Shown here piece after piece: positions 36,146-44,656 of a stretch of DNA of 64,000 nucleotides. The notes beneath the pieces are model-generated. The model saw only the letters and a program-made list of their open reading frames with translations. It did not search any database and was not told the DNA's origin. This stretch comes from Parasphingopyxis sp. CP4. GTDB lineage: Bacteria; Pseudomonadota; Alphaproteobacteria; Sphingomonadales; Sphingomonadaceae. The first letter of the stretch is position 1. The number at the start of each line of letters is the position of its first letter. Both the position numbers and the translations under genes were made by a program. The DNA lies in the NCBI RefSeq assembly GCF_013378055.1, contig NZ_CP051130.1:1488001-1552000 (forward strand), written 5' to 3'.

Positions 36146-37609
36146 ATGCTCGCTAACCTTCCTGCCGCAAGCGGCATTCAGATTCTGGTGTGTGTCCTGC
36201 TGACGGCGCTTGTGGGCCTCGCCACCTGGCTTAAGATTCGCAAAGCCAGTCATGACGGTTCGAGCCGGGATGTGTTTCTTGCCGGCGGTGGTTTGAGCTG
36301 GCTGTTCGTTGCCGGGTCGATCACCCTCACCAACCTGTCGACGGACCAGCTTGTCGGCATGAACGGCAACCAGATGCTGCTCCTCGCCTGGTGGGAGATC
36401 TGCGGGTTCGCCGGGCTGCTGATCCTCGCCTATATTTTCGTGCCGATCTATTATCGGAACAAATGCACGACGGTGACCGAGCTGCTCGAGAAGCGATATG
36501 GCGGACGCAGCATCCGGACACTGATCTCCGCGCTCTTCCTGTTCGGCAATATCCTGATCTACCTGCCGGCGGCGCTCTATTCGGGTGGATTGTTCATGCA
36601 GTCGCTGTTCGGTAGCACGATGCCGATCCTGTTTTTTGCTGGCATTCTGGCCGTAATTTCAGCGGCGTATACGATCTTCGGTGGCCTGCGCGCAGTCGCG
36701 GTTATGGACACCTATTCCGGCATCGGTGTGCTGGGGCTGGCTGTCCTGATCGTTATCCTTGCGCTGGCAGCGGTCGATTTCGATATCGTCACCGGCGTGC
36801 CGACCGAGCGGCTGACCATGATCGGCGGGCCGGATTCTCCGATCCCCTTCCATACCCTGTTCACCGGCATGATCTTCATCCAGATTTTCTATTGGTCAAC
36901 GAACCAGAATATCACCCAACGTGCCATGGCGGCGCCGACCGTGAAAGAAGCCCAGAAGGGCGTGATGGCCGCCGCCATAGTGCGCATCCTCATCGTTCCG
37001 CCTATCGTCGTGATACCGGGCATCGTCGCGTACAAGATGTTCGGCGATGTCGGTGATGCGGCTTACGGGCGACTGATCGCCGAGATCCTTCCGCCGTGGC
37101 TGTCGGGAGCCTTTGCCGCGATGGTGGCTGCAGCCGTCATCACCACTTTCAGCGCCGTGCTCAACAGTTCGGTCGCGCTCTATTCGATCGACTTTCATGA
37201 ACAATTTGTCGGCGAGGTGAAGGATCATTGGAAGCTGGCGGCCGCTGTCTCCATCCTGCTGACTGTCGTCGCCATCATGCTGGTTCCGCTCTACCAAAAT
37301 GCCGATAGCATCATCAATTTGCTGCAGCAGCTGAACGGCTTGTTATCGATGCCGATCCTGTCGGCCTTTGTCGCCGGGCTGCTGTTCCGCAATGTCGCGG
37401 CCCCGGCCGCGGTGGGCGGCGTGATCTGGGGCGTGGTGCTGTATGGCCTCTATACCTTCCGGCTTGAGCCCGCCGGCATCATCACGATGCATTATATCGA
37501 TTTCATGGTGGTTACCTTGGTAACCTCTGTGATCGCAGCGCTGGTCGCCAATCGATTGTTCCTGGGCAATCGCGCAGAGTTCATCCTCCCACGCCGGGTC
37601 ACGACCTGA
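36146..37609 (+). CDS. Sodium:solute symporter (SLC5 family), galactoside operon
   Basis: This 487-residue SSS transporter has about 13 transmembrane helices. The signature [34 protein letters not shown] matches sugar symporters (VcSGLT-like). Later segments are [37 protein letters not shown] and [20 protein letters not shown]. The open frame extends upstream to 35954, over the GH36 gene, but the extra 64 residues are not family-like. ATG 36146 ([19 protein letters not shown]) begins just before the first helix. Position before galT and galK implies import of galactose or a galactoside. The stop overlaps the galT start as TGATG. Confidence 0.92.
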   Translation: MLANLPAASGIQILVCVLLTALVGLATWLKIRKASHDGSSRDVFLAGGGLSWLFVAGSITLTNLSTDQLVGMNGNQMLLLAWWEICGFAGLLILAYIFVPIYYRNKCTTVTELLEKRYGGRSIRTLISALFLFGNILIYLPAALYSGGLFMQSLFGSTMPILFFAGILAVISAAYTIFGGLRAVAVMDTYSGIGVLGLAVLIVILALAAVDFDIVTGVPTERLTMIGGPDSPIPFHTLFTGMIFIQIFYWSTNQNITQRAMAAPTVKEAQKGVMAAAIVRILIVPPIVVIPGIVAYKMFGDVGDAAYGRLIAEILPPWLSGAFAAMVAAAVITTFSAVLNSSVALYSIDFHEQFVGEVKDHWKLAAAVSILLTVVAIMLVPLYQNADSIINLLQQLNGLLSMPILSAFVAGLLFRNVAAPAAVGGVIWGVVLYGLYTFRLEPAGIITMHYIDFMVVTLVTSVIAALVANRLFLGNRAEFILPRRVTT

Positions 37610-38643
37610 TGCCAGTCGATTTCGGACAGCCGCATCGCCGCCGAAATCCGCTGACCGGCCAATGGGTATTGGTCTCGCCTCACCGTCTCTCCCGCCCGTG
37701 GCAGGGTGAAGAGGGCGAAGAGCAATCCCAGCCGCCATCGCACGACCCGGACTGTTATCTCTGTCCAGGCAACACTCGGAAAACTGGCGATACCAACCCC
37801 GATTATGATGGCGTTTTTGTCTTCGACAATGACTTCGCCGCCCTTCTGGAGCAAAACGATCTGCAAGCGGACAATGATCCCCTGTTCGCAGCCGAAAGCA
37901 GTCGCGGCGCATGCCGGGTGCTTTGTTTCTCTCCCGATCATGCGAAAACCTTGCCCGAGCTGGGGCATTCTCAAGTTCGCGCTATCGTCGATGCCTGGTG
38001 CGAAGAGACCGCAGCGCTTGCCGAATCCGGCCGCTATCGCAACGTCCAGATATTCGAAAACAAGGGCGCGATGATGGGCTGCTCCAATCCGCACCCGCAT
38101 GGCCAGATCTGGGCCACGGGCCATGTGCCCGACGAAGTGGCCGTCGAAGATCGCCACCAACGCGCCTATCGCGCCGAACAGGGTGCGTCGCTGTTGTTGG
38201 AGCTGGCCGACCGCGAGCAGAAGGATGGCAGGCGGACCGTCGTCGAAACCGATCACTGGCTCGCCATTGTCCCCTATTGGGCGACATGGCCCTTTGAAAC
38301 GCTGCTGTTACCGCGCTTCCCGGTCCAGCGGATGCCCGAGCTGTCGAGCGAGCAACGCGACGATCTCGCCACAGCCATGCGGCAACTCACGGCGCGCTAT
38401 GACAACCTGTTTCAATGCAGCTTTCCCTATTCGATGGGCTGGCACGGCGCGCCAATCGGCGAGGAAGATATCGATCACTGGCAGCTCCACGCGCATTTCT
38501 ATCCGCCGCTGCTGCGCTCCGCCTCGGTTCGCAAATTCATGGTCGGCTATGAATTGATGGCCGAGGCCCAGCGCGACATTACGCCTGAGCGCGCTGCCGA
38601 AATGCTCCGCGCCACAAGCGATATCCATTATAAGAGCGGATAA
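37609..38643 (+). CDS. galT: Galactose-1-phosphate uridylyltransferase
   Basis: GalT is the Leloir pathway enzyme that exchanges UDP between UDP-glucose and galactose-1-phosphate (EC 2.7.7.12). At 344 residues it is of normal length for the bacterial HIT-superfamily form. The active site [10 protein letters not shown] holds His164 as the uridylylated nucleophile (HPHGQ 162-166), and C49 and C52 of CYLCPGN are metal ligands. The C-terminal [11 protein letters not shown] completes the fold. Its ATG overlaps the symporter stop by one base (TGATG) and its stop overlaps the galK start, so the three genes form one operon. Confidence 0.96.
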   Translation: MPVDFGQPHRRRNPLTGQWVLVSPHRLSRPWQGEEGEEQSQPPSHDPDCYLCPGNTRKTGDTNPDYDGVFVFDNDFAALLEQNDLQADNDPLFAAESSRGACRVLCFSPDHAKTLPELGHSQVRAIVDAWCEETAALAESGRYRNVQIFENKGAMMGCSNPHPHGQIWATGHVPDEVAVEDRHQRAYRAEQGASLLLELADREQKDGRRTVVETDHWLAIVPYWATWPFETLLLPRFPVQRMPELSSEQRDDLATAMRQLTARYDNLFQCSFPYSMGWHGAPIGEEDIDHWQLHAHFYPPLLRSASVRKFMVGYELMAEAQRDITPERAAEMLRATSDIHYKSG

Positions 38644-39806
38644 TGACGCCACGGGACATCTTGATCGAGCGGGTCAGCGCTGCCTTTCGCCGCGCCTATG
38701 GAGAAGAACCGGTGCGCATTGTTGCCGCTCCAGGCCGGGTCAATCTGATTGGCGAGCATTGCGACTATAATGATGGTCTTGTCCTGCCCTGCGCGATTGA
38801 CCGGGAAACGATGATCGCGATCGGGCCGGCGCACCATGGCGAAATCCGATCCTTCGCCGCAGACTTCGATGATGATAGCGACGGTTTCTCGGCCACTGCA
38901 GGCGTAATCGACCATGCAGAAGCGGACTGGAAAAACCATATCCGCGGCGTTGCTCATTTCCTCCGCGAGCGCGGTATCCAGCCGCCTGCGGCCAATCTTG
39001 CCATCGCTGGCAATGTGCCGATGGGTGCCGGTCTTTCCTCATCCGCCTCCCTCGGCGTGGCGATTGCTCTCGCTCTATCGATGCACGCGGATGCGAAGGT
39101 CGATCCGGGCGATCTGGCCCGCATCGCCCAGCAATCGGAGAATGATTTTGTCGGTTGCGCCTGCGGTATCATGGATCAGATGGCATCGGCCTGCGGTACA
39201 GAGGGCGCGGCGGTTCTGATCGACTGCCAATCGATGAAACAGCGCGCGGTCCCGATTTCAGAGTCCCTTGCAATCGTGATCATCGAATCCGGAATCCAGC
39301 GAATCCTGACCGACAGCCCGTTCAATACGCGGCGCGCAGAATGCGAAGCGGCCGCCGAACATTATGGTGTCGATGCCTTGCGGAACCTGGATCCCGCTCG
39401 GCTCGAGCCCGAACGCGGTGATCTCGATGAGGCCTGTTTCCGCCGCGCACGCCATGTCGTCACAGAGATCGCGCGGGTGCGCAGAGGCATTGATGCGTTC
39501 ACGACTGGCGACACCGCAAGCCTGGCTGAAATCATGGCGGCGTCTCACGCCTCATTGCGTGACGACTTTCAGGTATCGATCCCGCCGATCGATCAGATGG
39601 TGGCAATGCTCGCCGAGAAAATCGGTGATCGCGGCGGGGTGCGGATGACGGGCGCTGGCTTTGGCGGTTGCCTGGTAGCAGTGGTCGAAAAGTCACTCGC
39701 CGAGGATGTCATCGGCTGGGTCGAACACGACCATAACCGCATGGCTGAAGTGCAAGCGAGTGCCGGAATCTACCTGCCGTCAAAGGGCGCGCATCTGCTG
39801 CGCTAG
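38643..39806 (+). CDS. galK: Galactokinase
   Basis: Galactokinase phosphorylates galactose to galactose-1-phosphate (EC 2.7.1.6). The 387-residue GHMP kinase has the galactokinase signature GRVNLIGEHCDYNDG at 31-45. The GHMP phosphate loop PMGAGLSSSASLGVA is at 126-140 and the third motif GAGFGGCLVAV is near the C-terminus. The start overlaps galT as TAATG. It ends 13 bases before the convergent DUF1295 gene. No epimerase (galE) or mutarotase (galM) follows, so UDP-galactose epimerisation must be encoded elsewhere. Confidence 0.97.
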   Translation: MTPRDILIERVSAAFRRAYGEEPVRIVAAPGRVNLIGEHCDYNDGLVLPCAIDRETMIAIGPAHHGEIRSFAADFDDDSDGFSATAGVIDHAEADWKNHIRGVAHFLRERGIQPPAANLAIAGNVPMGAGLSSSASLGVAIALALSMHADAKVDPGDLARIAQQSENDFVGCACGIMDQMASACGTEGAAVLIDCQSMKQRAVPISESLAIVIIESGIQRILTDSPFNTRRAECEAAAEHYGVDALRNLDPARLEPERGDLDEACFRRARHVVTEIARVRRGIDAFTTGDTASLAEIMAASHASLRDDFQVSIPPIDQMVAMLAEKIGDRGGVRMTGAGFGGCLVAVVEKSLAEDVIGWVEHDHNRMAEVQASAGIYLPSKGAHLLR

Positions 39807-39819
39807 TCGTCAGACCCAG

Positions 39820-40608
39820 CTATGCGTCTGATTTCGGTGGCCAGGGAATGAATCCGCTCGTCCGGCGCACATAATCTTCATATTCAGGTTTGGCGCGCTT
39901 CATCCGGCGCTCGAGCAAGGCTGCGCCGCTCCATTTGAGCAGCAGATAGGTCATGAGCAACGGTCCGATCACGCTGAACAAGCCCAGGCTCGTCTCGGCG
40001 GCGATCAGGAACAAACCCCACCAAACACAGGTATCGCCGAAATAGTTGGGATGCCGCGTATAGCGCCACAGGCCCTTGTCCATCACACCGCCTGTCCGTT
40101 GCGCCTTGAAACGGGCAAGCTGCCAGTCGCCGATCGTTTCAAAGGCAATGCCGATAATCGCAAGGCCCGCGCCAATCCATCCTAGCACACCAACCGCGGC
40201 AGGCTCAGCCGGTACCATGCCAAGCTGGATCGGCAGCGAGACGATGAGCAGCAATACGCCTTGCAGCATGAACACCATCCGGAAGCTGAAGCGATGCGGA
40301 TGCGGTTCGGCCTTGCCGAGCATCGCCAGATAGCGCCCGTCCGGCCCTTCGAGCCGCCAGCGCCAGACCAGATAAGCGGCCAGTCGCGTACCCCAAACCG
40401 CGGTGATGCAGAGGATAAGGAGGCGTCGTTCTTCCGATCCGCCCTCGGTGAGCAAATAGGTAACCCCGGCAATGATGACGAAACTGAAGCCCCAAAAGGC
40501 ATCGATAAAGCTAACATCCTTGATCGCCACACTGATCAGCCAGAGAAGGACGAGGATCGCGAGAATGATCGCTGCATTGGTTGCAAACAGTGAAAAAACA
40601 GCATCCAT
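39820..40608 (-). CDS. DUF1295 family membrane protein (steroid reductase/ICMT-like)
   Basis: This 262-residue protein has several hydrophobic helices (NAAIILAILVLLWLISVAI, FWGFSFVIIAGVTYLL, VLGWIGAGLAIIGIAFETIGD). A conserved C-terminal block LWRYTRHPNYFGDTCVWWGLFLIA matches DUF1295 and the steroid 5-alpha-reductase/isoprenylcysteine methyltransferase superfamily. The R-x-x-NYFG motif is the nucleotide/S-adenosylmethionine-side signature of that superfamily. The reaction is unknown; reduction or methylation of a lipophilic substrate is the family-based guess. It converges on galK and is divergent from the carotenoid oxygenase across 138 bases. Confidence 0.85.
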   Translation of the reverse strand: MDAVFSLFATNAAIILAILVLLWLISVAIKDVSFIDAFWGFSFVIIAGVTYLLTEGGSEERRLLILCITAVWGTRLAAYLVWRWRLEGPDGRYLAMLGKAEPHPHRFSFRMVFMLQGVLLLIVSLPIQLGMVPAEPAAVGVLGWIGAGLAIIGIAFETIGDWQLARFKAQRTGGVMDKGLWRYTRHPNYFGDTCVWWGLFLIAAETSLGLFSVIGPLLMTYLLLKWSGAALLERRMKRAKPEYEDYVRRTSGFIPWPPKSDA

Positions 40609-40746
40609 GATAAGTGCGCCCCTTATATCTTTGCCCCGATATGCTGCGCAGAACGCCGCTTGGCCATAGCTATTTCCCCAAGCCTAGGCAGAGCATCTTC
40701 ATTCCGGTATCGATAATAATCATTTGATCGGAAAGGACTATGCGCC

Positions 40747-42210
40747 ATGGCGACGACTATCGTGAACCGTGTGAAACCCACACTGGAAGATGATGGCCAC
40801 CCCTATATCGGCGGCGCATGGACTCCGAACTTCGAAGAATATGACGCACTCGACCTTGAGGCGATCGGTACAATTCCTGATGACATCTCAGGTGTTTATG
40901 TCCGGAACACGGAAAATCCGGTTCATAAATCAATCGGTACCTATCATCCGTTTGATGGTGACGGGATGTTGCATGCGATCCATATCGATGGCGGCAAGGC
41001 GAGCTATCGAAACCGTTTTGTGAAGACCAAGGGCTTCCTTGCTGAGCAGGATGCCGGGCGATCGCTATGGGCTGGCATCGCCGCCAACCCTGCGCTCTCC
41101 GAACGACCCGGCTGGGGCGCCCAGGGATCGCTCAAGGATTCCTCCTCCACCGATGTTGTCATCCATGCCGGCAAGGTGGTTTCGACTTTCTATCAGTGCG
41201 GCGAGCCCTATCTGCTCGATCCCGTCACGCTTCAGGATCTTGGCATTGCGGACTGGGGCCCGGATGAAGGCATATCGGCCCATCCCAAGGTCGACCTTGA
41301 GACCGGCGAGCTGCTCTTCTTCAACTATTCGAAGAAGGCGCCATACATGCATTATGGCATTGTCGATAAGAATGAGCAGCTCACCCATTATGTGCCGATC
41401 CCGCTGCCCGGGCCGCGCCTCCCCCATGATATGGCCTTCACCGAAAATTATACGATCTTCAACGATCTGCCACTGTTCTGGGATCCCGAACTACTGGAGC
41501 GAGACCTCCACGCGGCCCGCTATTATCCCGAACTCGGCACCCGCTTTGCGATCATCCCGCGCTATGGCACGGAAAAGGATATTCGCTGGTTCAAGGCCGA
41601 CCCGACCTTCGTCCTTCACTGGATGAACGCCTATGAAGAGGGTGATGAGATCGTGCTGGAAGGCTATTTCCAGGAAGATCCGCAGCCCAAGCCGCTCCAG
41701 GATGCGCCGCGCGAATGGGCGCAGCTGATGGCTTATGTCGACGAGCATTCGATGAAGCCGAAACTCCATCGCTGGCGCTTCAACCTGAAAACCGGCGAAA
41801 CGCATGAAGAGCATCTCGACGAACGGATCCTCGAATTTGGCTGTTTCAACCGCAAGTTCCAGGCGAAGAAAACACGCTTTCTCTACAGCACCACGGCCAA
41901 GCCCGGCTGGTTTCTCTTCACCGGTATCGTCAAGCATGACTTTGAAACCGGGGAATCGGTTGAGCTGCAATTCCCGGACGGCGAATATCTGAGCGAGCCA
42001 GCATTCATTCCGCGGGTCGGGTCGAAGGAAGAAGAAGATGGCTATCTCGTCACCTTCACGATCAACACGAACGATGATCGCTCTGAATGCGTGCTGGTCG
42101 ATGCGCGCGATATCGAAGCGGGTCCGGTGTGCCGGATCCAACTCCCCCATCGGATCAGCAGCGGCACGCATGCCATCTGGGCCGATTGCGACGAACTGAC
42201 ACAGGCATAG
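40747..42210 (+). CDS. Carotenoid oxygenase family protein (carotenoid/stilbene cleavage)
   Basis: This is a 487-residue RPE65/carotenoid cleavage dioxygenase homologue. The four histidines that hold the non-heme iron are visible at His179 (SAHPKVD), His227 (PHDMAF), His291 (HWMNAYEEGDEIV) and His475 (GTHAIWA). YHPFDGDGMLHAI and the long beta-propeller body are typical. Bacterial members cleave carotenoids or lignin-derived stilbenes (lignostilbene dioxygenase). The present one cannot be assigned between those by eye. GGAAAGGA lies a few bases upstream, and an in-frame ATG at 40741 is an alternative start. A thiolase follows 10 bases after the stop, hinting at further CoA-linked breakdown of the product. 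Confidence 0.9.
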   Translation: MATTIVNRVKPTLEDDGHPYIGGAWTPNFEEYDALDLEAIGTIPDDISGVYVRNTENPVHKSIGTYHPFDGDGMLHAIHIDGGKASYRNRFVKTKGFLAEQDAGRSLWAGIAANPALSERPGWGAQGSLKDSSSTDVVIHAGKVVSTFYQCGEPYLLDPVTLQDLGIADWGPDEGISAHPKVDLETGELLFFNYSKKAPYMHYGIVDKNEQLTHYVPIPLPGPRLPHDMAFTENYTIFNDLPLFWDPELLERDLHAARYYPELGTRFAIIPRYGTEKDIRWFKADPTFVLHWMNAYEEGDEIVLEGYFQEDPQPKPLQDAPREWAQLMAYVDEHSMKPKLHRWRFNLKTGETHEEHLDERILEFGCFNRKFQAKKTRFLYSTTAKPGWFLFTGIVKHDFETGESVELQFPDGEYLSEPAFIPRVGSKEEEDGYLVTFTINTNDDRSECVLVDARDIEAGPVCRIQLPHRISSGTHAIWADCDELTQA

Positions 42211-42220
42211 GCGAGGCATC

Positions 42221-43462
42221 ATGGCAGAACCGGTTTTCATTCTTGGCGGCTATCAAACCGATTTCGCGCGCAATTGGCATCGCGAGGGCGGCGACTTGTT
42301 CGCGATGTTCAAGGCCACACTTGAAGGTGGGCTGGAGGATACCGGGCTCGAACCCGAGGAAATCGAGTCCGCTCATGTCGGCAATTTCACGGCCGAGCTA
42401 TTCTGCAACCAGGGCCAGCTTGGCGGGTTCTTTGCTGCGGTCGATGATCGCTTTTCCGGCATGCCTGCACAGCGCCACGAAGCCGCTTGCGCGTCGGGCA
42501 GCATGGCCATCCTCAGCGCGATGGCCGAGATCGAGGCGGAGCGCTACGACCTGGTCTGCGTGCTCGGTATCGAGATGATGCGGAACGTGCCGGGCGATCA
42601 AGCCGCACAGTTTATTGGCGGGCCGGCGATGTTCTCCGGCAAGGAATGCGAAGGCGTGAAATATCCCTGGCCGCATATCTTTTCGGAACTGGGCGATGAG
42701 TATGAAACGCGATTTGGCCTGAAACAGGCGCATCTCGCTGAAATCGCGCGTAACAATTTTGCCAATGGCCGGCGCAATCCCAACTCGCAGACGCGAAAAT
42801 GGACCTTTGGCAATGCGAGTTTTGAAGAAGATGACGAAGCCAATCCGGTGATCGATGGACGCATCCGGCGGCAGGATTGCGGTCAGGTGTCCGATGGCGG
42901 CGCGGTGATCTTCCTTGCTGGCGAGAAGCGTGCCCGGGACTATTGCAAGGCACATGGCAAGTCGCTCGACGATCTCGCGCGGATCGATGGCTGGGGCCAT
43001 CGTACGGCACATATCGGCTATCAGCCCAAAATCGAAGCGAGCAAGGCGGAGGATTATGTCTTTCCGCATGTCCGCAAAGCGGTGTCCGACGCACTCGATC
43101 GTGCGGGCGTTGGCTCAGCGAAACAGCTCCACGGCATCGAGGTCCATGATTGTTTCACGACGACCGAATATATGGCGATCGACCATCTCGGCCTGACCGA
43201 CCCGGGTGAAAGCTGGAAGATCATCGAAAATGGCGCAATCGCCATCGATGGCGATCATCCGATCAATCCGAGCGGCGGCCTAATCGGTTCCGGCCATCCA
43301 GTAGGCGCGACCGGCGTTCGCATGATGCTCGACTGTTCGAAACAGGTAACGAGCAAGGCCGGCGACTATCAGGTAGAGGGCGCGGACACGGTCGGCATGC
43401 TCAACATCGGCGGCAGCACGACCACCGTAGCGTCATTCGTGGTTGGTGCCGGATCGGCCTGA
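42221..43462 (+). CDS. Thiolase-family protein (SCP2-type acetyl-CoA acetyltransferase)
   Basis: This 413-residue thiolase-fold protein has the nucleophile Cys90 in HEAACASGSMA, the His in EVHDCFTTTEY and the His in IGSGHPVGATG. The second active-site cysteine motif of classic thiolases (CxGGG near the C-terminus) is replaced by VGMLNIGGSTTTVAS, as in SCP2-type thiolases. Those carry out the degradative cleavage of bulky or steroid-like 3-oxoacyl-CoAs. The start lies 10 bases after the carotenoid oxygenase stop with GGCATC upstream, so the pair is likely co-transcribed. The substrate is unknown. Confidence 0.85.
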   Translation: MAEPVFILGGYQTDFARNWHREGGDLFAMFKATLEGGLEDTGLEPEEIESAHVGNFTAELFCNQGQLGGFFAAVDDRFSGMPAQRHEAACASGSMAILSAMAEIEAERYDLVCVLGIEMMRNVPGDQAAQFIGGPAMFSGKECEGVKYPWPHIFSELGDEYETRFGLKQAHLAEIARNNFANGRRNPNSQTRKWTFGNASFEEDDEANPVIDGRIRRQDCGQVSDGGAVIFLAGEKRARDYCKAHGKSLDDLARIDGWGHRTAHIGYQPKIEASKAEDYVFPHVRKAVSDALDRAGVGSAKQLHGIEVHDCFTTTEYMAIDHLGLTDPGESWKIIENGAIAIDGDHPINPSGGLIGSGHPVGATGVRMMLDCSKQVTSKAGDYQVEGADTVGMLNIGGSTTTVASFVVGAGSA

Positions 43463-43537
43463 TTCGCTGGTTGCAACTGTCACAGATTTCGTTGAGTTAT
43501 GGTGCGTTGAACGACTTCAGGGGCATGAGATTCGATA

Positions 43538-44647
43538 ATGGGTCAATCGACGAATCCGCAAATCTCCGGCTCGCCGGCTCATCAAATCGGCCGCATGTGC
43601 CGCGATAGCCTGTTAGCGATCGGAGTGGCTGTTGGTTTGGCCGCTTGTTCGGGCGGTGCCGAAGAAGAAACTGCGCCGGTCCGCCCCGTCAAAATCATCG
43701 AAGTATCGACCGGTGCTGATGTCCGCACACAAAGTCTGCCAGCTGTTATCGAAGCAGCGCGCTCTTCGGATCTGACATTCGAAATCAACGGCACGTTGCA
43801 GGAAATGCTGGTTCGCGAAGGCGATAATGTTCGCCAGGGCCAGGTATTGGCCCGTCTCGATCCGCGCACCTATCAAAATGATCTCGCGACCGCCCGGGCG
43901 GAATATAACAACGCCAATGCCGAGTATCAGCGCGCGTCCCGCCTTGTTGCTGAGGATGCGATTGCGCAAAATGTTTACGAACAACGCCGAACGGCGCGCG
44001 AAGTGGCGCGCGCCCAATTCGATACCGCGCGCGTGCGACTTGATGACACCGTGCTCCGCGCGCCTTTCTCCGGCGTCGTCGCGCGGACTTATGTCGAGCG
44101 GTTCGAAAATATCGGCGCGCAGCAGGAAATCTTGACGCTTCAGACTCAAGGCCAAGCGCGCGCGGTTGTGCAAGTCCCCGCCACAATCGTTGCCAATTCC
44201 GGGCAAATCCGCCCGCTCGGCAGTGTGATGACGCTTGATGCGGCGCCGGATGTCGAAATGCCGGCGACCATCTATTCGACATCGACCCAGGCCGATCCAT
44301 CGAGCCAGACCTTTGAAGTACGATTCAATTTCACACCGCCTTCCGATACGCTCATTTTGCCCGGCATGACTGGCACGGTCCGGGCGCGACTGGAATTGGA
44401 AGAAGGTGGCATCGTACCCGAAGGTGTTTCGGTTCCGCTGGCCGCTATCCAATCAGATGGCGATGATCGCTATGTCTGGCTGGTCGATGAAGAGACTATG
44501 ACCGTGTCCCGCCGCGATGTTGTGGTGGCGTCCGCCGATGGCGAAATGATGACGGTCACCAGCGGACTGCGACGCGGCGACAAAATCGCCGGCGCAGGGG
44601 CATCCTATCTCCATGAGGGCATGGAGATCCGGCCCTATGAAGAATAG
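43538..44647 (+). CDS. RND efflux periplasmic adaptor (membrane fusion lipoprotein)
   Basis: This is a 369-residue adaptor of the HlyD/AcrA type. A lipoprotein signal CRDSLLAIGVAVGLAACSGG is present. If translation begins at ATG 43595, the signal has a normal length; the ATG at 43538 adds 19 residues before it. The biotinyl-lipoyl half-domains flank a coiled coil (RTYQNDLATARAEYNNANAEYQRASRL), with VREGDNVRQGQVLARLDPRTY and RAPFSGVVARTYVERFENIGA. It would bridge the inner-membrane pump and outer-membrane channel. It is followed 9 bases later by the pump gene. Confidence 0.93.
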   Translation: MGQSTNPQISGSPAHQIGRMCRDSLLAIGVAVGLAACSGGAEEETAPVRPVKIIEVSTGADVRTQSLPAVIEAARSSDLTFEINGTLQEMLVREGDNVRQGQVLARLDPRTYQNDLATARAEYNNANAEYQRASRLVAEDAIAQNVYEQRRTAREVARAQFDTARVRLDDTVLRAPFSGVVARTYVERFENIGAQQEILTLQTQGQARAVVQVPATIVANSGQIRPLGSVMTLDAAPDVEMPATIYSTSTQADPSSQTFEVRFNFTPPSDTLILPGMTGTVRARLELEEGGIVPEGVSVPLAAIQSDGDDRYVWLVDEETMTVSRRDVVVASADGEMMTVTSGLRRGDKIAGAGASYLHEGMEIRPYEE

Positions 44648-44656
44648 CCGCCGGCA

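Noticed and set aside
43525-43608. A 27-codon frame with AGGGG upstream, overlapping the adaptor gene start
   Set aside because: It could be a leader peptide, but the sequence has no regulatory codon run and no terminator-antiterminator pair was seen. The AGGGG may simply serve the adaptor.
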